DNA of 64,000 nt, from assembly GCA_963514095.1 (NCBI GenBank), contig OY741283.1, forward strand, positions 5,936,406 through 6,000,405, written 5' to 3'. Each line of letters starts with the position of its first letter. Positions within the stretch are counted from its first letter, which is position 1. Positions 53,169-63,601 of the stretch are shown one piece after another. Position numbers and translations under genes: made by a program. The DNA is from Eutrigla gurnardus. Its lineage: Eukaryota > Chordata > Actinopteri > Perciformes > Triglidae. Below the pieces are notes generated by a model. That model was given only the letters and a program-made list of their open reading frames with translations, searched no databases and was not told the DNA's origin.

Positions 53169-54528
53169 GGTGAACTATCCCTTTAACTGTAGCTGTGGCC
53201 TGAGACTCAGTTAAAGGGTTACCGTGGCAACTTGAAGTCCCCACCAGGCTAAGGGAGACAGAAACGTGGAGAAAAAGAGCCATTTTCTGCTTCTGCGCTG
53301 GTCTCACATTTGGGCTGTTTCTGACAAAACGGTAGGTCTTATCAGAAACAAAACACACCATCATCGCTGTAAGGACTTTGTTTCTGCATACAAATACTTG
53401 GCAGACATACTGGGTGGATCCCCAAGAAGACATTGAATGTTCTAATGAGCGGAGGATGGGGAGGTGGGTCGTGGGCACTGACCTAGAATGGGTGGGAATA
53501 TTCAAATGTGCCTTATTCCTACATCAGAGTAAGCGCCGAAATTGACAGGCTCATCTGAAAAAAAGCGCGGGGTATTTTCAGAAATCCGTTTCTCACTCAA
53601 AGAAGCATGTGCGGCCTTATTTCACCAAAGACCCCAAACAACACCCCAAATCCCAGAAAAAGTGGGTTTTGTCATCATATGTCAACTTTAATTCAATCAA
53701 AATGTATACTTAGATTATATTATCATGTTATATAGTTGTTATGCATTCATTAATAAGGATTTGGGAGCACTTTTCCACTTGAAAAAATGACATGTTTTTC
53801 AAATTACTCATATCTAGTAAAAGGTAGCCATTTAGATTTTTCTCAGTTGTCAGATGCCACTAAACTAAACCTATATACCAACTTTTATTTCAAAATTATT
53901 GATTGAAATCACCCCTAATTTGAAGACAGTGTTGACACACACTAGCTGTGACCTCAGAGATTTCAACTTGTTTGCTGAATATTTTTTAAAATGTAAAACT
54001 TACGAGACCATGTGTTGGACTGCTGCATCCATCAGCAGGAAGGAGTCAAAGGGGGTACTCAGGGTGAAGGCTGACCAAAATATGTTTGATTTATTTAGAA
54101 TTTGAAAAATATCTTACGGAGTTGACATGAATTAAGGACAAACTTTGAGAGGCTGTTGTAAATGTATAAAATAATGGAATGTCCACTTTAAATGTTTTGT
54201 GGTATTTTATTAAGCCATACAATTAACCTCATATTAATATTTGGACATTTTGGGCATTTTAAAACACTTATTTTCGGCAGTTTGATACTGTGACCTCTAC
54301 GGAGGACGAGTTCATTTGCATGGGCTTTCATAGTACAGTGCCAGTATTTTATCAAATTACTATGAAATATTATAAATATATACAAAACTAAGGGTGTACA
54401 CATACAAAAGTCTTTCATATCCAACTTTTAAAGCCTTTTGAAAATAAATAATTTATTGTTTTTTAAGACAAATTGCAACATTTTGATGTGGGACATGTTT
54501 TGTCCCTTATCTCAAGAATCAGTGATTT

Positions 54529-54771
54529 ACAAAAACACTCACATAATTACTTTTTGGATCATAACTGCATTAGTGACTGACTCAGTAGTGTAAAGCCAAC
54601 TTTGAGATGTTAATTAGTCAAACTATAGAAAGGTTTGCAACACATAATGTGTGTTTGTCGGAGATTCAAGTTCCACCTTCTATTTGTGTGAGATGAAGAA
54701 CACATGAGTGTTTAATTTTCTTTTTAGATCATTTAAATAAAATGGTCTTCAGTTACTTTATTATCATCGGT
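54529..54771. other. Continuation of the A6 3' flank, no gene
   Basis: Resumes the flank interrupted at 51817. Matches the A2 and A5 flanks. Confidence 0.75.
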
Positions 54772-54792
54772 ATGTAAATCAGCCTCCTTGTG
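54772..54792 (+). promoter_or_regulatory. Orphan family-B promoter 3
   Basis: ATGTAAAT 54772-54779 in the family-B context, followed by the same jump to C upstream flank as the copies at 8460 and 40964. Confidence 0.75.
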
Positions 54793-55178
54793 CTCCCCAA
54801 ATGTCCTCTCTCCGGCCTCTACATGCTCACCACTACTTAATATATGGAAAAAAATGAAATATCTTCACACATTTAAGTGGAAACACACAGATGTAAATAA
54901 CAAGGTCACCAAGTGACCACATTCAAATAACAATAATAATAACTTAAGGTTAAAAAGTCAAACAAAATAAGTTGTAAGAGATACAATGAGTTTCTTTAAA
55001 ACACACATAATAAAATATGGTCAATTAGGAGAAAGCCATAATCGTAAAAATGAGTTTTGAAGAGAGATTGAAAAGATGACACTGTTTAATTGCTCCTCTG
55101 ATTCCAAAACTGAGGGACAAATACAGCAAAGCACAAGTTACCAGTTGAATCTGGTTGACTGTTTGTGAGGAGGAGTCG
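54793..55178. other. Spacer upstream of C11, no gene
   Basis: Same as the spacers upstream of C3 and C9. No gene seen. Confidence 0.7.
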
Positions 55179-55255
55179 ATGCAAACCTGGGATGTCTTCC
55201 ACCTCTACTTATGTGACTGCAGAGAGGACAGAGGACAGTGGACACACAGTTCAAC

Positions 55256-55692
55256 ATGATGGACTACAGGACAGGACTGCTGCTTCTAACTGTCTGCTGG
55301 GCAGGTGAACATTGTCACTAGTCTTGATTTGACAGCGTTTCCTTTTGTGTCACTGACATATTTCACATGTTTTATGTTTGTTTTAGGTGTTGATGGTCAG
55401 ACTCTGACAGAATCTGAACCAGTAGTCAAAAGACCTGGAGAATCTCACAGACTGACCTGTACAGCCTCTGGGTTTAACTTTGGTGGCTCTTGGATGGCTT
55501 GGATCAGACAGGCTCCTGGAAAAGGACTGGAGTGGATTGCAACTATCGACAATAACAATGGCAACATCGGCTACCCTCAGTCAGTTCAAGGCCGGTTTAC
55601 CGTCTCCAGAAACAACAACATGCAGCAGCTGTATCTGCAGATGAACACTCTGAAGACGGAAGATTCTGCTGTTTATTATTGTGCTCGATACT
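55256..55692 (+). CDS. ighv: VH segment C11 (family C), intact
   Basis: Exon 1 is 55256-55304 and the V exon 55387-55692. CDR1 is FNFGGSWMA, FR2 is WIRQAPGKGLEWIA, CDR2 is TIDNNNGNIGYPQ and FR3 is VQGRFTVSRNNNMQQLYLQMNTLKTEDS. It ends YYCARYS. Octamer ATGCAAAC is at 55179-55186. The RSS is CACAGTG 55693-55699, 23 bp, ACAAAATCC 55723-55731. Probably functional. Confidence 0.95.
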
Positions 55693-55731
55693 CACAGTGA
55701 CTGGAGTTGGTGGAGCAGCTGTACAAAATCC

Positions 55732-56190
55732 TACAGCACTCATTCTTACTGGGCTGATAGACTTAAAGTATTTTTCATTCACATTATTTACTTTATTCTT
55801 GATGTATATTTAGTTTTTGTTTACATATAATAAATTAGTCCCTGCAATATAAACATTCCTGAAAAATATTATTCATAAATATTATTAAAAAACATTAAAT
55901 ATGATTACAAGATTACATGTTCATGAAAGGGCTAAAGACTGCTCACCAAAGTGGTTGCTGAAATTAAACTTCATACTTTAATAGTGAAATTCAAAATGAT
56001 AAAACACAAACATTTGAGTACCACTGATGTATGACTGGCATCAGAGATACATTTTTTAATGAGAGAATAAGATACTGATAAAATAATAATAATAATATCG
56101 CTCAATAAAACAAACCAACTGAAAACAACAAGTTTCAGTTCCTGAGCAGCTGTGCACATCTGCAATCAATGAAACCATCAAAAATATTTC
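55732..56190. other. C11 3' flank, no gene
   Basis: Short-type C 3' flank as after C2, C4 and C6. No gene seen. Confidence 0.7.
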
Positions 56191-56287
56191 ATGCAAAGCT
56201 GCAAACCAGCAGCATCGCTGAAGGTAACTTAAGTTTCATACCATTAACATGATCCTGGCTGCTGTCTCTGCATTTCTGTTTACAGCA
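56191..56287 (+). pseudogene. Family-G remnant 6: octamer plus leader
   Basis: ATGCAAAG 56191-56198 and ATG 56249 opening MILAAVSAFLFTA. A7 follows. Confidence 0.6.
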
Positions 56288-56698
56288 AATAAAGTCAGAA
56301 AGTCAGCAAAGAAATCAAGAATGCAATAATTACAAAAAAGCTGAACTCATGCGTTTGACTTTTTTTTAAATTATATAACAGTTACATAGATAGAATACAC
56401 AAAATTAACATTGATAGTTAAGGGCAAAGCAAATATATTTTTTATTTCTGTAAATATGGGGACTCTTTATTAAAATGTTACAATTAAGTGTGTCATTAAA
56501 TTAAAATATGATTTCCAGGCATGTTTTCACCCTGCACATATAAACACACTGAACAGACTCTTATGGCTCAATTAGACCAATGTTGATGTTTAACATGTTT
56601 GATTGTATGCAAACTCAGTGGCCTTCCTCTTTACGCAGCTATAAAACATCACATCAGGCTGCCAGTGGAGTTCACAGCACGTCACTTCCAACATCATC

Positions 56699-57106
56699 AT
56701 GTTCTCTGTCGCTCTGCTGCTGCTGCTGGCAGCTGGATGTGAGTCTCTTTGGATTTGTCAAAGTCAGCAGTGCAGTATATTTTTTAAACATTTACTTTTC
56801 TTTTTACAGGTGTGAAGTGTGAACAGCTGACACAGCCAGCCTCTGTGACTGTGCAGCCAGGTCAACGTCTGACCATCACCTGTCAGGTGTCTTATTCTCT
56901 TAGCAGCCACTACACAGCTTGGATCAGACAGCCTGCAGGGAAAGGACTGGAGTGGATCGGATGGAAATATACGGGAGACTCTTCGTATAAAGATTCACTG
57001 AAGAACAAGTTCAGTATCAGCTTAGACACTTCCAGCAAAACGGTGACTCTAAACGGAGAGAATATGCAGCCTGAAGACACTGCTGTGTATTACTGTGCCA
57101 GAGACC
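56699..57106 (+). CDS. ighv: VH segment A7 (family A), intact
   Basis: Exon 1 is 56699-56738 (MFSVALLLLLAAG). The intron is about 9 bp shorter than in A5 and A6. The V exon is 56810-57106. CDR1 is YSLSSHYTA, FR2 is WIRQPAGKGLEWIG, CDR2 is WKYTGDSSYKDS, FR3 is KFSISLDTSSKTVTLNGENMQ, and the end is YYCARD. Octamer ATGCAAAC is at 56607-56614 and TATAAAA at 56640-56646. The RSS is CACAATG 57107-57113, 23 bp, ACAAAAACC 57137-57145. The promoter matches A2/A5/A6 but the 3' flank is of the A1 type, so the gene bridges two kinds of unit. Probably functional. Confidence 0.95.
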
Positions 57107-57145
57107 CACAATGACACAAACCATCAGTAGAGCTGAACAAAAACC

Positions 57146-57472
57146 CCTCAGTGCCTGAACTCTTGTAACATGAAGCCACCAGAGGAGGAGCCCTCGGACC
57201 ACTAACCACTTCTACCAGCTCACTGTCAAGAGAGAAACCATGTTAGATTATATCAAAAAGGTCTTCATTAAATAGAACTCCAGCTGATTTTACTAAAGTA
57301 CTCTGACATTACAAACACTGATACATCATTGCATGTAACCTTCCAAGTGATGGAATAAAATCAGCTCATAACTCCAGTTCAACGACTACAGCAGGAAGTA
57401 ATCCTCAAATGTCTGTTACTCTTCCATGAAAGTGTTATTAAAAAATTATCAGGATTATTTTTATTATCCGAA
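57146..57472. other. A7 3' flank, A1 type, no gene
   Basis: Copy of 622-952. No gene seen. Confidence 0.7.
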
Positions 57473-57651
57473 TCATAACCAATGTGAGCGTGAATGGTTG
57501 TCTGTCTCTACATGTCGGCCCTGTGATAGACTGGCGTCCTGTCCAGGGTGTACCCTGCCTTCGCCCAATGACAGCTGGGATCGGCTCCAGCCCCCCCGCG
57601 ACCCTGAATACAGGATAAGCGGTAGAAAATGGATGGATGGATGGATGGATG
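57473..57651 (+). repeat. Dispersed retroposon tail, second copy
   Basis: Same insert as at 953-1122, at the same position relative to A and B genes, with one more GATG unit. Evidence of shared ancestry of the two intervals rather than of two insertions. Confidence 0.65.
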
Positions 57652-57942
57652 AATCATAACCGCATTAGCGGATTTTAATTAGTGAATCTTTAGGAAAGTT
57701 TGTTTCTAATGACAAAATAAAATGTTTGCCCGAGATTCAAGTTCAACCTTCTTGTGAGATGAAGAACAGCTGAACATTTCATCTTCATTTTGATTCATTT
57801 AAATAACTTGTAGTCAGCTGATTTATTATCATCGGTATGTAAATCAGCCTCCTTGTGAGTTGCCTTATAAGGAAGTGAAGTGTGTGTGTTTGTTGTGTGT
57901 CAGAGACAGAAGAGCTCACATCAGTTCATCTCCAACATCATC

Positions 57943-58391
57943 ATGTTCTCTGTCGCTCTGATGCTGCTGCTGGCAGCTGCAACCTGTGAGGAGCTTTTAG
58001 TGGATTCACACTATTAAACACATTAGAAACGCTGAACAGTCGGTGAATGATGGAGATCATGTTGATTTGTGTTTCCACAGGTGTGAACAGTATTGATCTC
58101 ATCCAGCCAGACTCGATGGTGGTGCAGCCTGGACAGTCTTTGACCATCAACTGTCAGGTCTCTGGTTATTCTTTGACTGATGACGACTATGCAACAGGTT
58201 GGATCAGACAGAGTGAAGGAAAACCGATGGACTGGATTAACTATCAGTGGGGAACAAGTGGCCTTCGTCAAAATGAAGCTCTGAAGAACAAGTTCAGCTA
58301 CAGCAGAGACACTTCTGCTCGAACAGTGACTCTGAAAGGAACGAATCTGCAGCCTGAGGACACAGCTGTGTATTACTGTGTCCGTCGGCCC
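57943..58391 (+). CDS. ighv: VH segment B4 (family B), intact
   Basis: Exon 1 is 57943-57985 (MFSVALMLLLAAAT) and the V exon 58081-58391. It reads GVNSIDLIQPDSMVVQPG, then LTINCQVSG (Asn for Thr before the Ig Cys). CDR1 is SLTDDDYATG, FR2 is WIRQSEGKPMDWI, CDR2 is NYQWGTSGLRQ as in B1, and FR3 is KFSYSRDTSARTVTLKGTNLQPEDTA. It ends YYCVRRP. Octamer variant ATGTAAAT is at 57837-57844, with a TTATAAGG box near 57866. The RSS is CACAGTG 58392-58398, 23 bp, ACAAATACT 58422-58430. Probably functional. Confidence 0.94.
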
Positions 58392-58430
58392 CACAGTGAT
58401 ACAAACCACCAACAGACCTGCACAAATACT

Positions 58431-58774
58431 CAGCAACCATGTGACTCAGCCCCACACACACACGTTAACAATGAGACATAAAAATAAATAAAGTCATCTG
58501 CAGTTACTCCCTGATAGAAGCTCACTTTAACATGATATCAAAAACTCACTCTGGGGATATTGTAAAACTGATAGTCAAAGTCTTCATGTGATGCAAACTG
58601 CTTAATAATGAGCACAAAAAAACTTGAACAATGTGTTTCCTACTTTACCTAACCTATTCCACAAATAATACTGAAATATGCAAGAGGGACCCGTGTACAG
58701 TAAACACTTATTTTTATTTTTCACACCAGGAAGTGATCCAAGTCAAATCTATTCCACACTGTGAGGAGGAGTCG
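58431..58774. other. B4-to-C12 spacer, no gene
   Basis: Copy of 3844-4187 and 29992-30337. No gene seen. Confidence 0.75.
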
Positions 58775-58851
58775 ATGCAAACCTGGGATGTCTTCCACCT
58801 CTACTTATGTGAATGCAGAGAGGACAGAGGACAGAGGACACACAGTTCAAC

Positions 58852-59285
58852 ATGATGGACTACAGGACAGGACTGCTGCTTCTAACTGTCTGCTGGGCAG
58901 GTGAACATTGTCACTAGTCTTGATTTGACAAAGTTTCCTTTTGTGTCACTGACATATTTCACATGTTTTATGTTTGTTTTAGGTGTTGATGGTCAGACTC
59001 TGACAGAATCTGAACCAGTGGTCAAAAGACCTGGAGAATCTCACGGACTGACCTGTACAGCCTCTGGGTTTACACTCAGCAGCTATCATATGGCTTGGAT
59101 CAGACAGGCTCCTGGAAAAGGACTGGAGTGGATTGCAACTATCTACACGGATAGTAGCAGCAACTACCGTCAGTCAGTTCGAGGCCGGTTTACCGTCTCC
59201 AGAAACAACAACATGCAGCAGCTGTATCTGCAGATGAACACTCTGAAGACGGAAGATTCTGCTGTTTATTATTGTGCTCGAGACT
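58852..59285 (+). CDS. ighv: VH segment C12 (family C), intact
   Basis: Exon 1 is 58852-58900 and the V exon 58983-59285. CDR1 is FTLSSYHMA, as in C10. FR2 is WIRQAPGKGLEWIA. CDR2 is TIYTDSSSNYRQ, one codon shorter than C10, with Arg where others have Pro or Ser. FR3 is VRGRFTVSRNNNMQQLYLQMNTLKTEDS, ending YYCARDS. Octamer ATGCAAAC is at 58775-58782. The RSS is CACAGTG 59286-59292, 23 bp, ACAAAATCC 59316-59324. Probably functional. Confidence 0.95.
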
Positions 59286-59324
59286 CACAGTGACTGGAGT
59301 TGGTGGAGCAGCTGTACAAAATCC

Positions 59325-59718
59325 TACAGCACTCATTCTTACTGGGCTGATAGACTTAAAGTATTTTTCATTGACAATATTTACTTTATTCTTGATATAT
59401 ATTTAGTTTTTACGTATTCCATCATATTTTTTACATATAATAAATTCATCATTATATAAAAAATCATGAAAAAATAATATTAATAATAAATATCATTAAT
59501 AAATATGAAATACAATAACGATTACATGTTCATTAAAGGGCTAAAGACTGCTCCCAAAAGTGGTTGCTGAAATTAAACTTAATACTTTAATACTGAAATT
59601 AAAAAATGATAATACACAAACATTTGAGTACCACTGATGTATGACTGGCTTCAAAGATACATTTTTTTATGAGAAAATAGGATACTGATGAAATAATAAT
59701 CATATTGCTCAATAATTC
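59325..59718. other. C12 3' flank, no gene
   Basis: Matches the C10 flank up to 'caataattc', where a LINE begins. The flank resumes near 62424 (caaaccaactgaaaac). No gene seen. Confidence 0.75.
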
Positions 59719-59838
59719 CTGCTCCCTCGACCCGATTCCCTCCTCTCTTCTCCAGGACATCTCACACGACATCTTGCCATTCCTCACCACCCTGATCAAC
59801 TCCTCCCTCACCTCAGGTGTCATTCCAGCGGATTTTAA

Positions 59839-60757
59839 AGGAAAACACCACCGCATTTCCATACTGAACTATGTTATGCTCTGATGTTAGACGAGGTGAT
59901 ACATACCTCCCTCTCCTCTGTACGTGCACTCAATGGCTCTTGCGCGCACTTCGCGCAGCGCTAATTTGCTAGCATGTAGCTTGTCCTTCGGATCCAAAGG
60001 GGGGTGAAGTTAGAAGCGACCAAGCACTTCCACGTTGTCCCTATTTAAATACGGTTACGTGAGTAGTTACACGACCCAAGTTTGGTTACACAAAATGAAA
60101 CATGCCAGTTTTTCTAAGCGGATAACAAGGATAACTATATAGTATGGCGGAATAACAACTGGAAGCACTTCGACGTTGGCGCAGTAATATCATCACTCAA
60201 AACATGACGGGACTATATACCTTCTGCTTGTTTTCACAACCCTGTGCGATCCACGTTATAACCATGATGTTTGATTGTTCACAAACTATCTTACTACAAC
60301 CTGATGCTTCCTCAACTGTGCACAAACTACTACAGCTGGTGCAGGCGGCGGCGTGCAGGTCACGTAGGTTCTATTGACGGAAGTAAGAGGGGGAGCGGAG
60401 TGATGATATTACTGCGCCGATGTCGAAGTGCTTCCAGTTGTTATTCCGCCATACTATATAGTTATCCTTGTTATCCGCTTAGAAAAACTGGCATGTTTCA
60501 TTTTGTGTAACCAAACTTGGGTCGTGTAACTACTCACGTAACCGTATTTAAATAGGGACAACGTGGAAGTGCTTGGTCGATTCTAACTTCACCCCCCTTT
60601 GGATCCGAAGGACAAGCTACATGCTAGCAAATTAGCGCTGCGCGGAGTGCGCTCAAGAGCCATTGAGTGCACGTACAGAGGAGAGGGAGGTATGTATCAC
60701 CTCGTCTAACATCACAGCATAACATAGTTCAGTATGGAAATGCGGTGGTGTTTTCCT
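59839..60757. mobile_element. Foldback DNA element with about 360 bp inverted arms, TTAA target
   Basis: TTAA stands at 59835-59838 and 60758-60761, and removing the insert restores the LINE frame (ADFKTATVKPL). The left arm (59839-60198) and right arm (60398-60757) are inverted copies with only a few differences, around a 199 bp loop. The termini are AGGAAAACACCACC and its complement. A TTAA duplication fits piggyBac- or Kolobok-like transposition. No transposase is encoded. The high arm identity suggests a recent origin or a sequence kept homogeneous. Confidence 0.88.
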
Positions 60758-60761
60758 TTAA

Positions 60762-62157
60762 GACAGCTACCGTGAAGCCTCTCCTTAAAAAACCCACCCT
60801 AGACGCTACTGACATCCAAAGCTACAGACCTGTATCTCTTCTTTCATTCCTCTCTAAAACCTTGGAACGTGCCGCCTACAACCAACTGTCATCCTATCTC
60901 TCGCAGAACAACCTCCTTGACCCTATTCAATCAGGATTCAGGACTGCTCACTCCACTGAGACGGCCCTCCTCACAGTGACCGAGTCCCTGCGAGACGCCA
61001 GAGCCTCGTCCCACTCCTCCGTTCTCATTCTCCTCGACCTATCTGCTGCGTTCGACACAGTCAATCACCAAATCCTCCTCTCCACTCTGGCTGAAGTTGG
61101 CATAACCGACTCTGCTCTCACCTGGTTTACATCATACCTGACAAATCGCACCTTTCAGGTCACATGGAATGGCTCTATGTCCAAACCCTGTTCTCTGGAC
61201 ACGGGTGTCCCTCAAGGCTCAGTATTAGGACCGCTTCTGTTCTCACTATACACCAGATCACTAGGTTCTGTTATCACATCGCATGGATTCTCCTACCATT
61301 GTTACGCAGATGACACCCAGCTGTTCCTCCCTTTTCCCCCGTCCTCTGACACTCACATTGCAACTCGCATCTCGGACTGTCTGGCTGACATCTCTGTCTG
61401 GACAACTGCACATCACCTCAAGCTTAACCTGAATAAAACCAAACTCCTCTTCATCCCAGGGAAAGACTGCCCTCGCATGGACCTGTCGGTCACTGTCGAG
61501 GGCATCACAGTATTGCCGTCGTCAACTGCGAGGAACCTGGGTGTAATCCTCGATGACCAACTATCCTGCACCCCCAACATCACTGCTGTGGCCCGATCCT
61601 GATTTGCCCTCTACAATATCCGCAGGATTCGGACCTTCCTCACAAAGGATGCAACGCAACTCTTGGTCCAAGCGCTGGTCATCTCCCGCCTTGACTACTG
61701 CAACTCTCTCCTGGCCGGACTCCCGGCCTCTGCGATTAAACCATTGCAGCGTATCCAGAACGCTGCAGCACGCCTTATCTTCAATCTACCCAAATTCTCC
61801 CATGTGACCCCCCTCCTCCGTGACCTCCACTGGCTCCCTGTTGCAGCACGCATCCAATTCAAGACGATGACACTGGCCTTCAGGGCCATCAATGGAACAG
61901 CACCCATCTACCTTCAAACACTGGTCAAACCTCATGCCCCGAAGCGAGCACTTCGCTCCTCTACTTCAGCTGGTCGGCTGGTACCACCATCGCTGAAATC
62001 AAACAAATGTTGGTCAGCAAAGTCCAGACTCTTCTCTGTTCTGGCGCCTCAGTGGTGGAACGAACTCCCGACTAATGTCAGGACAGCAGAGTCATTTGCC
62101 ATTTTCCGAAAAAGGCTCAAGACTCACCTGTTCAGACTTCACCTCGACTCTACATAG
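60762..62157 (+). pseudogene. LINE reverse transcriptase remnant with one stop
   Basis: One frame runs from the foldback junction to 62157, with a single in-frame TGA at 61600-61602 (VAR-S-stop-FALYNIRRIR). Motifs: SYRPVSLLSFLSKTLERA, SGFRTAHSTETAL, LLDLSAAFDTVNH, GVPQGSVLGP, YADD at 61303-61314, LDYCNSLLAGLP, LHWLPVAARIQFK. The stop could come from a CGA-to-TGA change or a 3 bp loss. The endonuclease and ORF1 are missing. Confidence 0.87.
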
Positions 62158-62423
62158 CATGACCCACTAATGCCCCCCCACCCCCCCCCCCCCCCCCCAA
62201 AAAAAAAAAAAACTCTTACCTATAGCACTCTGATCGTAACACTGTTGCTCTTGAAGTACTAGTTTACTCAGATGAGGACCTAACACTTGTTCTATTTTTA
62301 GCTCTTACTTTATCAGCAATGATACGTTGTGGTTTCTTTGTTTCCTTCTTTTGACAAATGTACTTATTGTAAGTCGCTTTGGACAAAAGCGTCTGCTAAA
62401 GGACCTAAATGTAAATGTAAATG

Positions 62424-62726
62424 TAATACAAACCAACTGAAAACATCTCACTCTTTCCATCACATGTTGTATTTAAGTGCTTCATTAAAACCATTTCTGA
62501 GACGAGACAGTGTTGATCTATAAAGTGGAGGAGAAGTGGAATGATTACAGCATTTTACTTACATTAACCTATAAACCTCCATGCCTTTTGATTAACACTA
62601 TTTTTTTCATCTAACACAACACACAAAGGAACAATAAAGCATTGGTTTTTTGCATTTTGTAATAAACGTTTCAGTTCCTGAGCAGCTGTGCACATCTGCA
62701 ATCAATGAAACCATCAAAAATATTTC
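62424..62726. other. Continuation of the C12 3' flank, no gene
   Basis: Long-type C flank resumed after the LINE. No gene seen. Confidence 0.7.
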
Positions 62727-62823
62727 ATGCAAAGCTGCAAACCAGCAGCATCGCTGAAGTTAACTTAAGTTTCATACCATTAACATGATCCTGGCTGCTG
62801 TCTCTGCATTTCTGTTTACAGCA
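62727..62823 (+). pseudogene. Family-G remnant 7: octamer plus leader
   Basis: ATGCAAAG 62727-62734 and ATG 62785 opening MILAAVSAFLFTA. The stretch to A8 is shorter than in other units, lacking the 'gcgtttaacg...ggcaaagc' segment. Confidence 0.6.
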
Positions 62824-63145
62824 AATAAAGTCAGAAAGTCAGCAAAGAAATCAAGAATGAAATAATTACAAAAAAGCTGAACTCATGTGTATTTCTGTAA
62901 ATACGGGGACTCTTTATTAAAATGTTACAATTAAGTGTGTCATTAAATTAAAATATGATTTCCAGGCATGTTTTCACCCTGCACATATAAACACACTGAA
63001 CAGACTCTTATGGCTCAATTAGACCAATGTTGATGTTTAACATGTTTGATTGTATGCAAACTCAGTGGCCTTCCTCTTTACGCAGCTATAAAACATCACA
63101 TCAGGCTGCCAGTGGAGTTCACAGCACGTCACTTCCAACATCATC

Positions 63146-63562
63146 ATGTTCTCTGTCGCTCTGCTGCTGCTGCTGGCAGCTGGATGTGAGTCTCTTTGGA
63201 TCTGTCAAAGTCAGCAGTTCTGCTTTTGCAGTGTATTTTTTAAACATTTACTTTACTTTTTACAGGTGTGAAGTGTGAACAGCTGACACAGCCAGCCTCT
63301 GTGACTGTGCAGCCAGGTCAACGTCTGACCATCACCTGTCAGGTGTCTTATTCTCTTAGCAGCTACTACACAGCTTGGATCAGACAGCCTGCAGGGAAAG
63401 GACTGGAGTGGATCGGATCTAAATATACAGGAGCTTCTTACTTTAAAGATTCACTGAAGAACAAGTTCAGTATCAGCTTAGACTCTTCCAGCAAAACGGT
63501 GACTCTAAACGGAGAGAATATGCAGCCTGAAGACACTGCTGTGTATTACTGTGCCAGAGACC
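63146..63562 (+). CDS. ighv: VH segment A8 (family A), intact
   Basis: Exon 1 is 63146-63185 (MFSVALLLLLAAG) and the V exon 63266-63562. CDR1 is YSLSSYYTA as in A6, FR2 is WIRQPAGKGLEWIG, and CDR2 is SKYTGASYFKDS. FR3 is KFSISLDSSSKTVTLNGENMQ with Ser, as in A1 and A4, where A2, A5, A6 and A7 have Thr. It ends YYCARD. Octamer ATGCAAAC is at 63054-63061 and TATAAAA at 63087-63093. The RSS is CACAATG 63563-63569, 23 bp, ACAAAAACC 63593-63601. Probably functional. Confidence 0.95.
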
Positions 63563-63601
63563 CACAATGACACAAACCATCAGTAGAGCTGAACAAAAAC
63601 C

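Larger units (their letters stand above)
51818..54524. mobile_element. CMC/Chapaev-like DNA transposon, non-coding, with nested repeats
   Basis: The ends are clear inverted repeats of about 25 bp: CATTGATTCTTGAGATTAGG on the left and the reverse complement of CACTGATTCTTGAGATAAGG on the right. ATTT flanks both sides (51814-51817 and 54525-54528), and uninterrupted A 3' flanks have one copy. CACTG-type ends with a 4 bp duplication fit the Chapaev branch of CMC elements. No transposase of useful length is seen, so it is non-autonomous or decayed. It carries a 20 bp minisatellite, a reversed fragment related to the 46.5-50 kb element, and a tRNA-SINE. Confidence 0.8.
59719..62423 (+). mobile_element. 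5'-truncated L2/CR1-type LINE with a nested foldback element
   Basis: Starts within the reverse transcriptase region (CSLDPIPSSLLQDISHD). It is interrupted at 59838 by a foldback element and resumes at 60762 (TATVKPLLKKPTLDATD). The 3' end 'agtcgctttggacaaaagcgtctgctaaa' and a short TAAATG tail are hallmarks of fish L2-type elements. A C run followed by an A run (about 62166-62212) precedes the tail. The class follows from RT motifs and tail; the target duplication is unclear. Confidence 0.88.
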
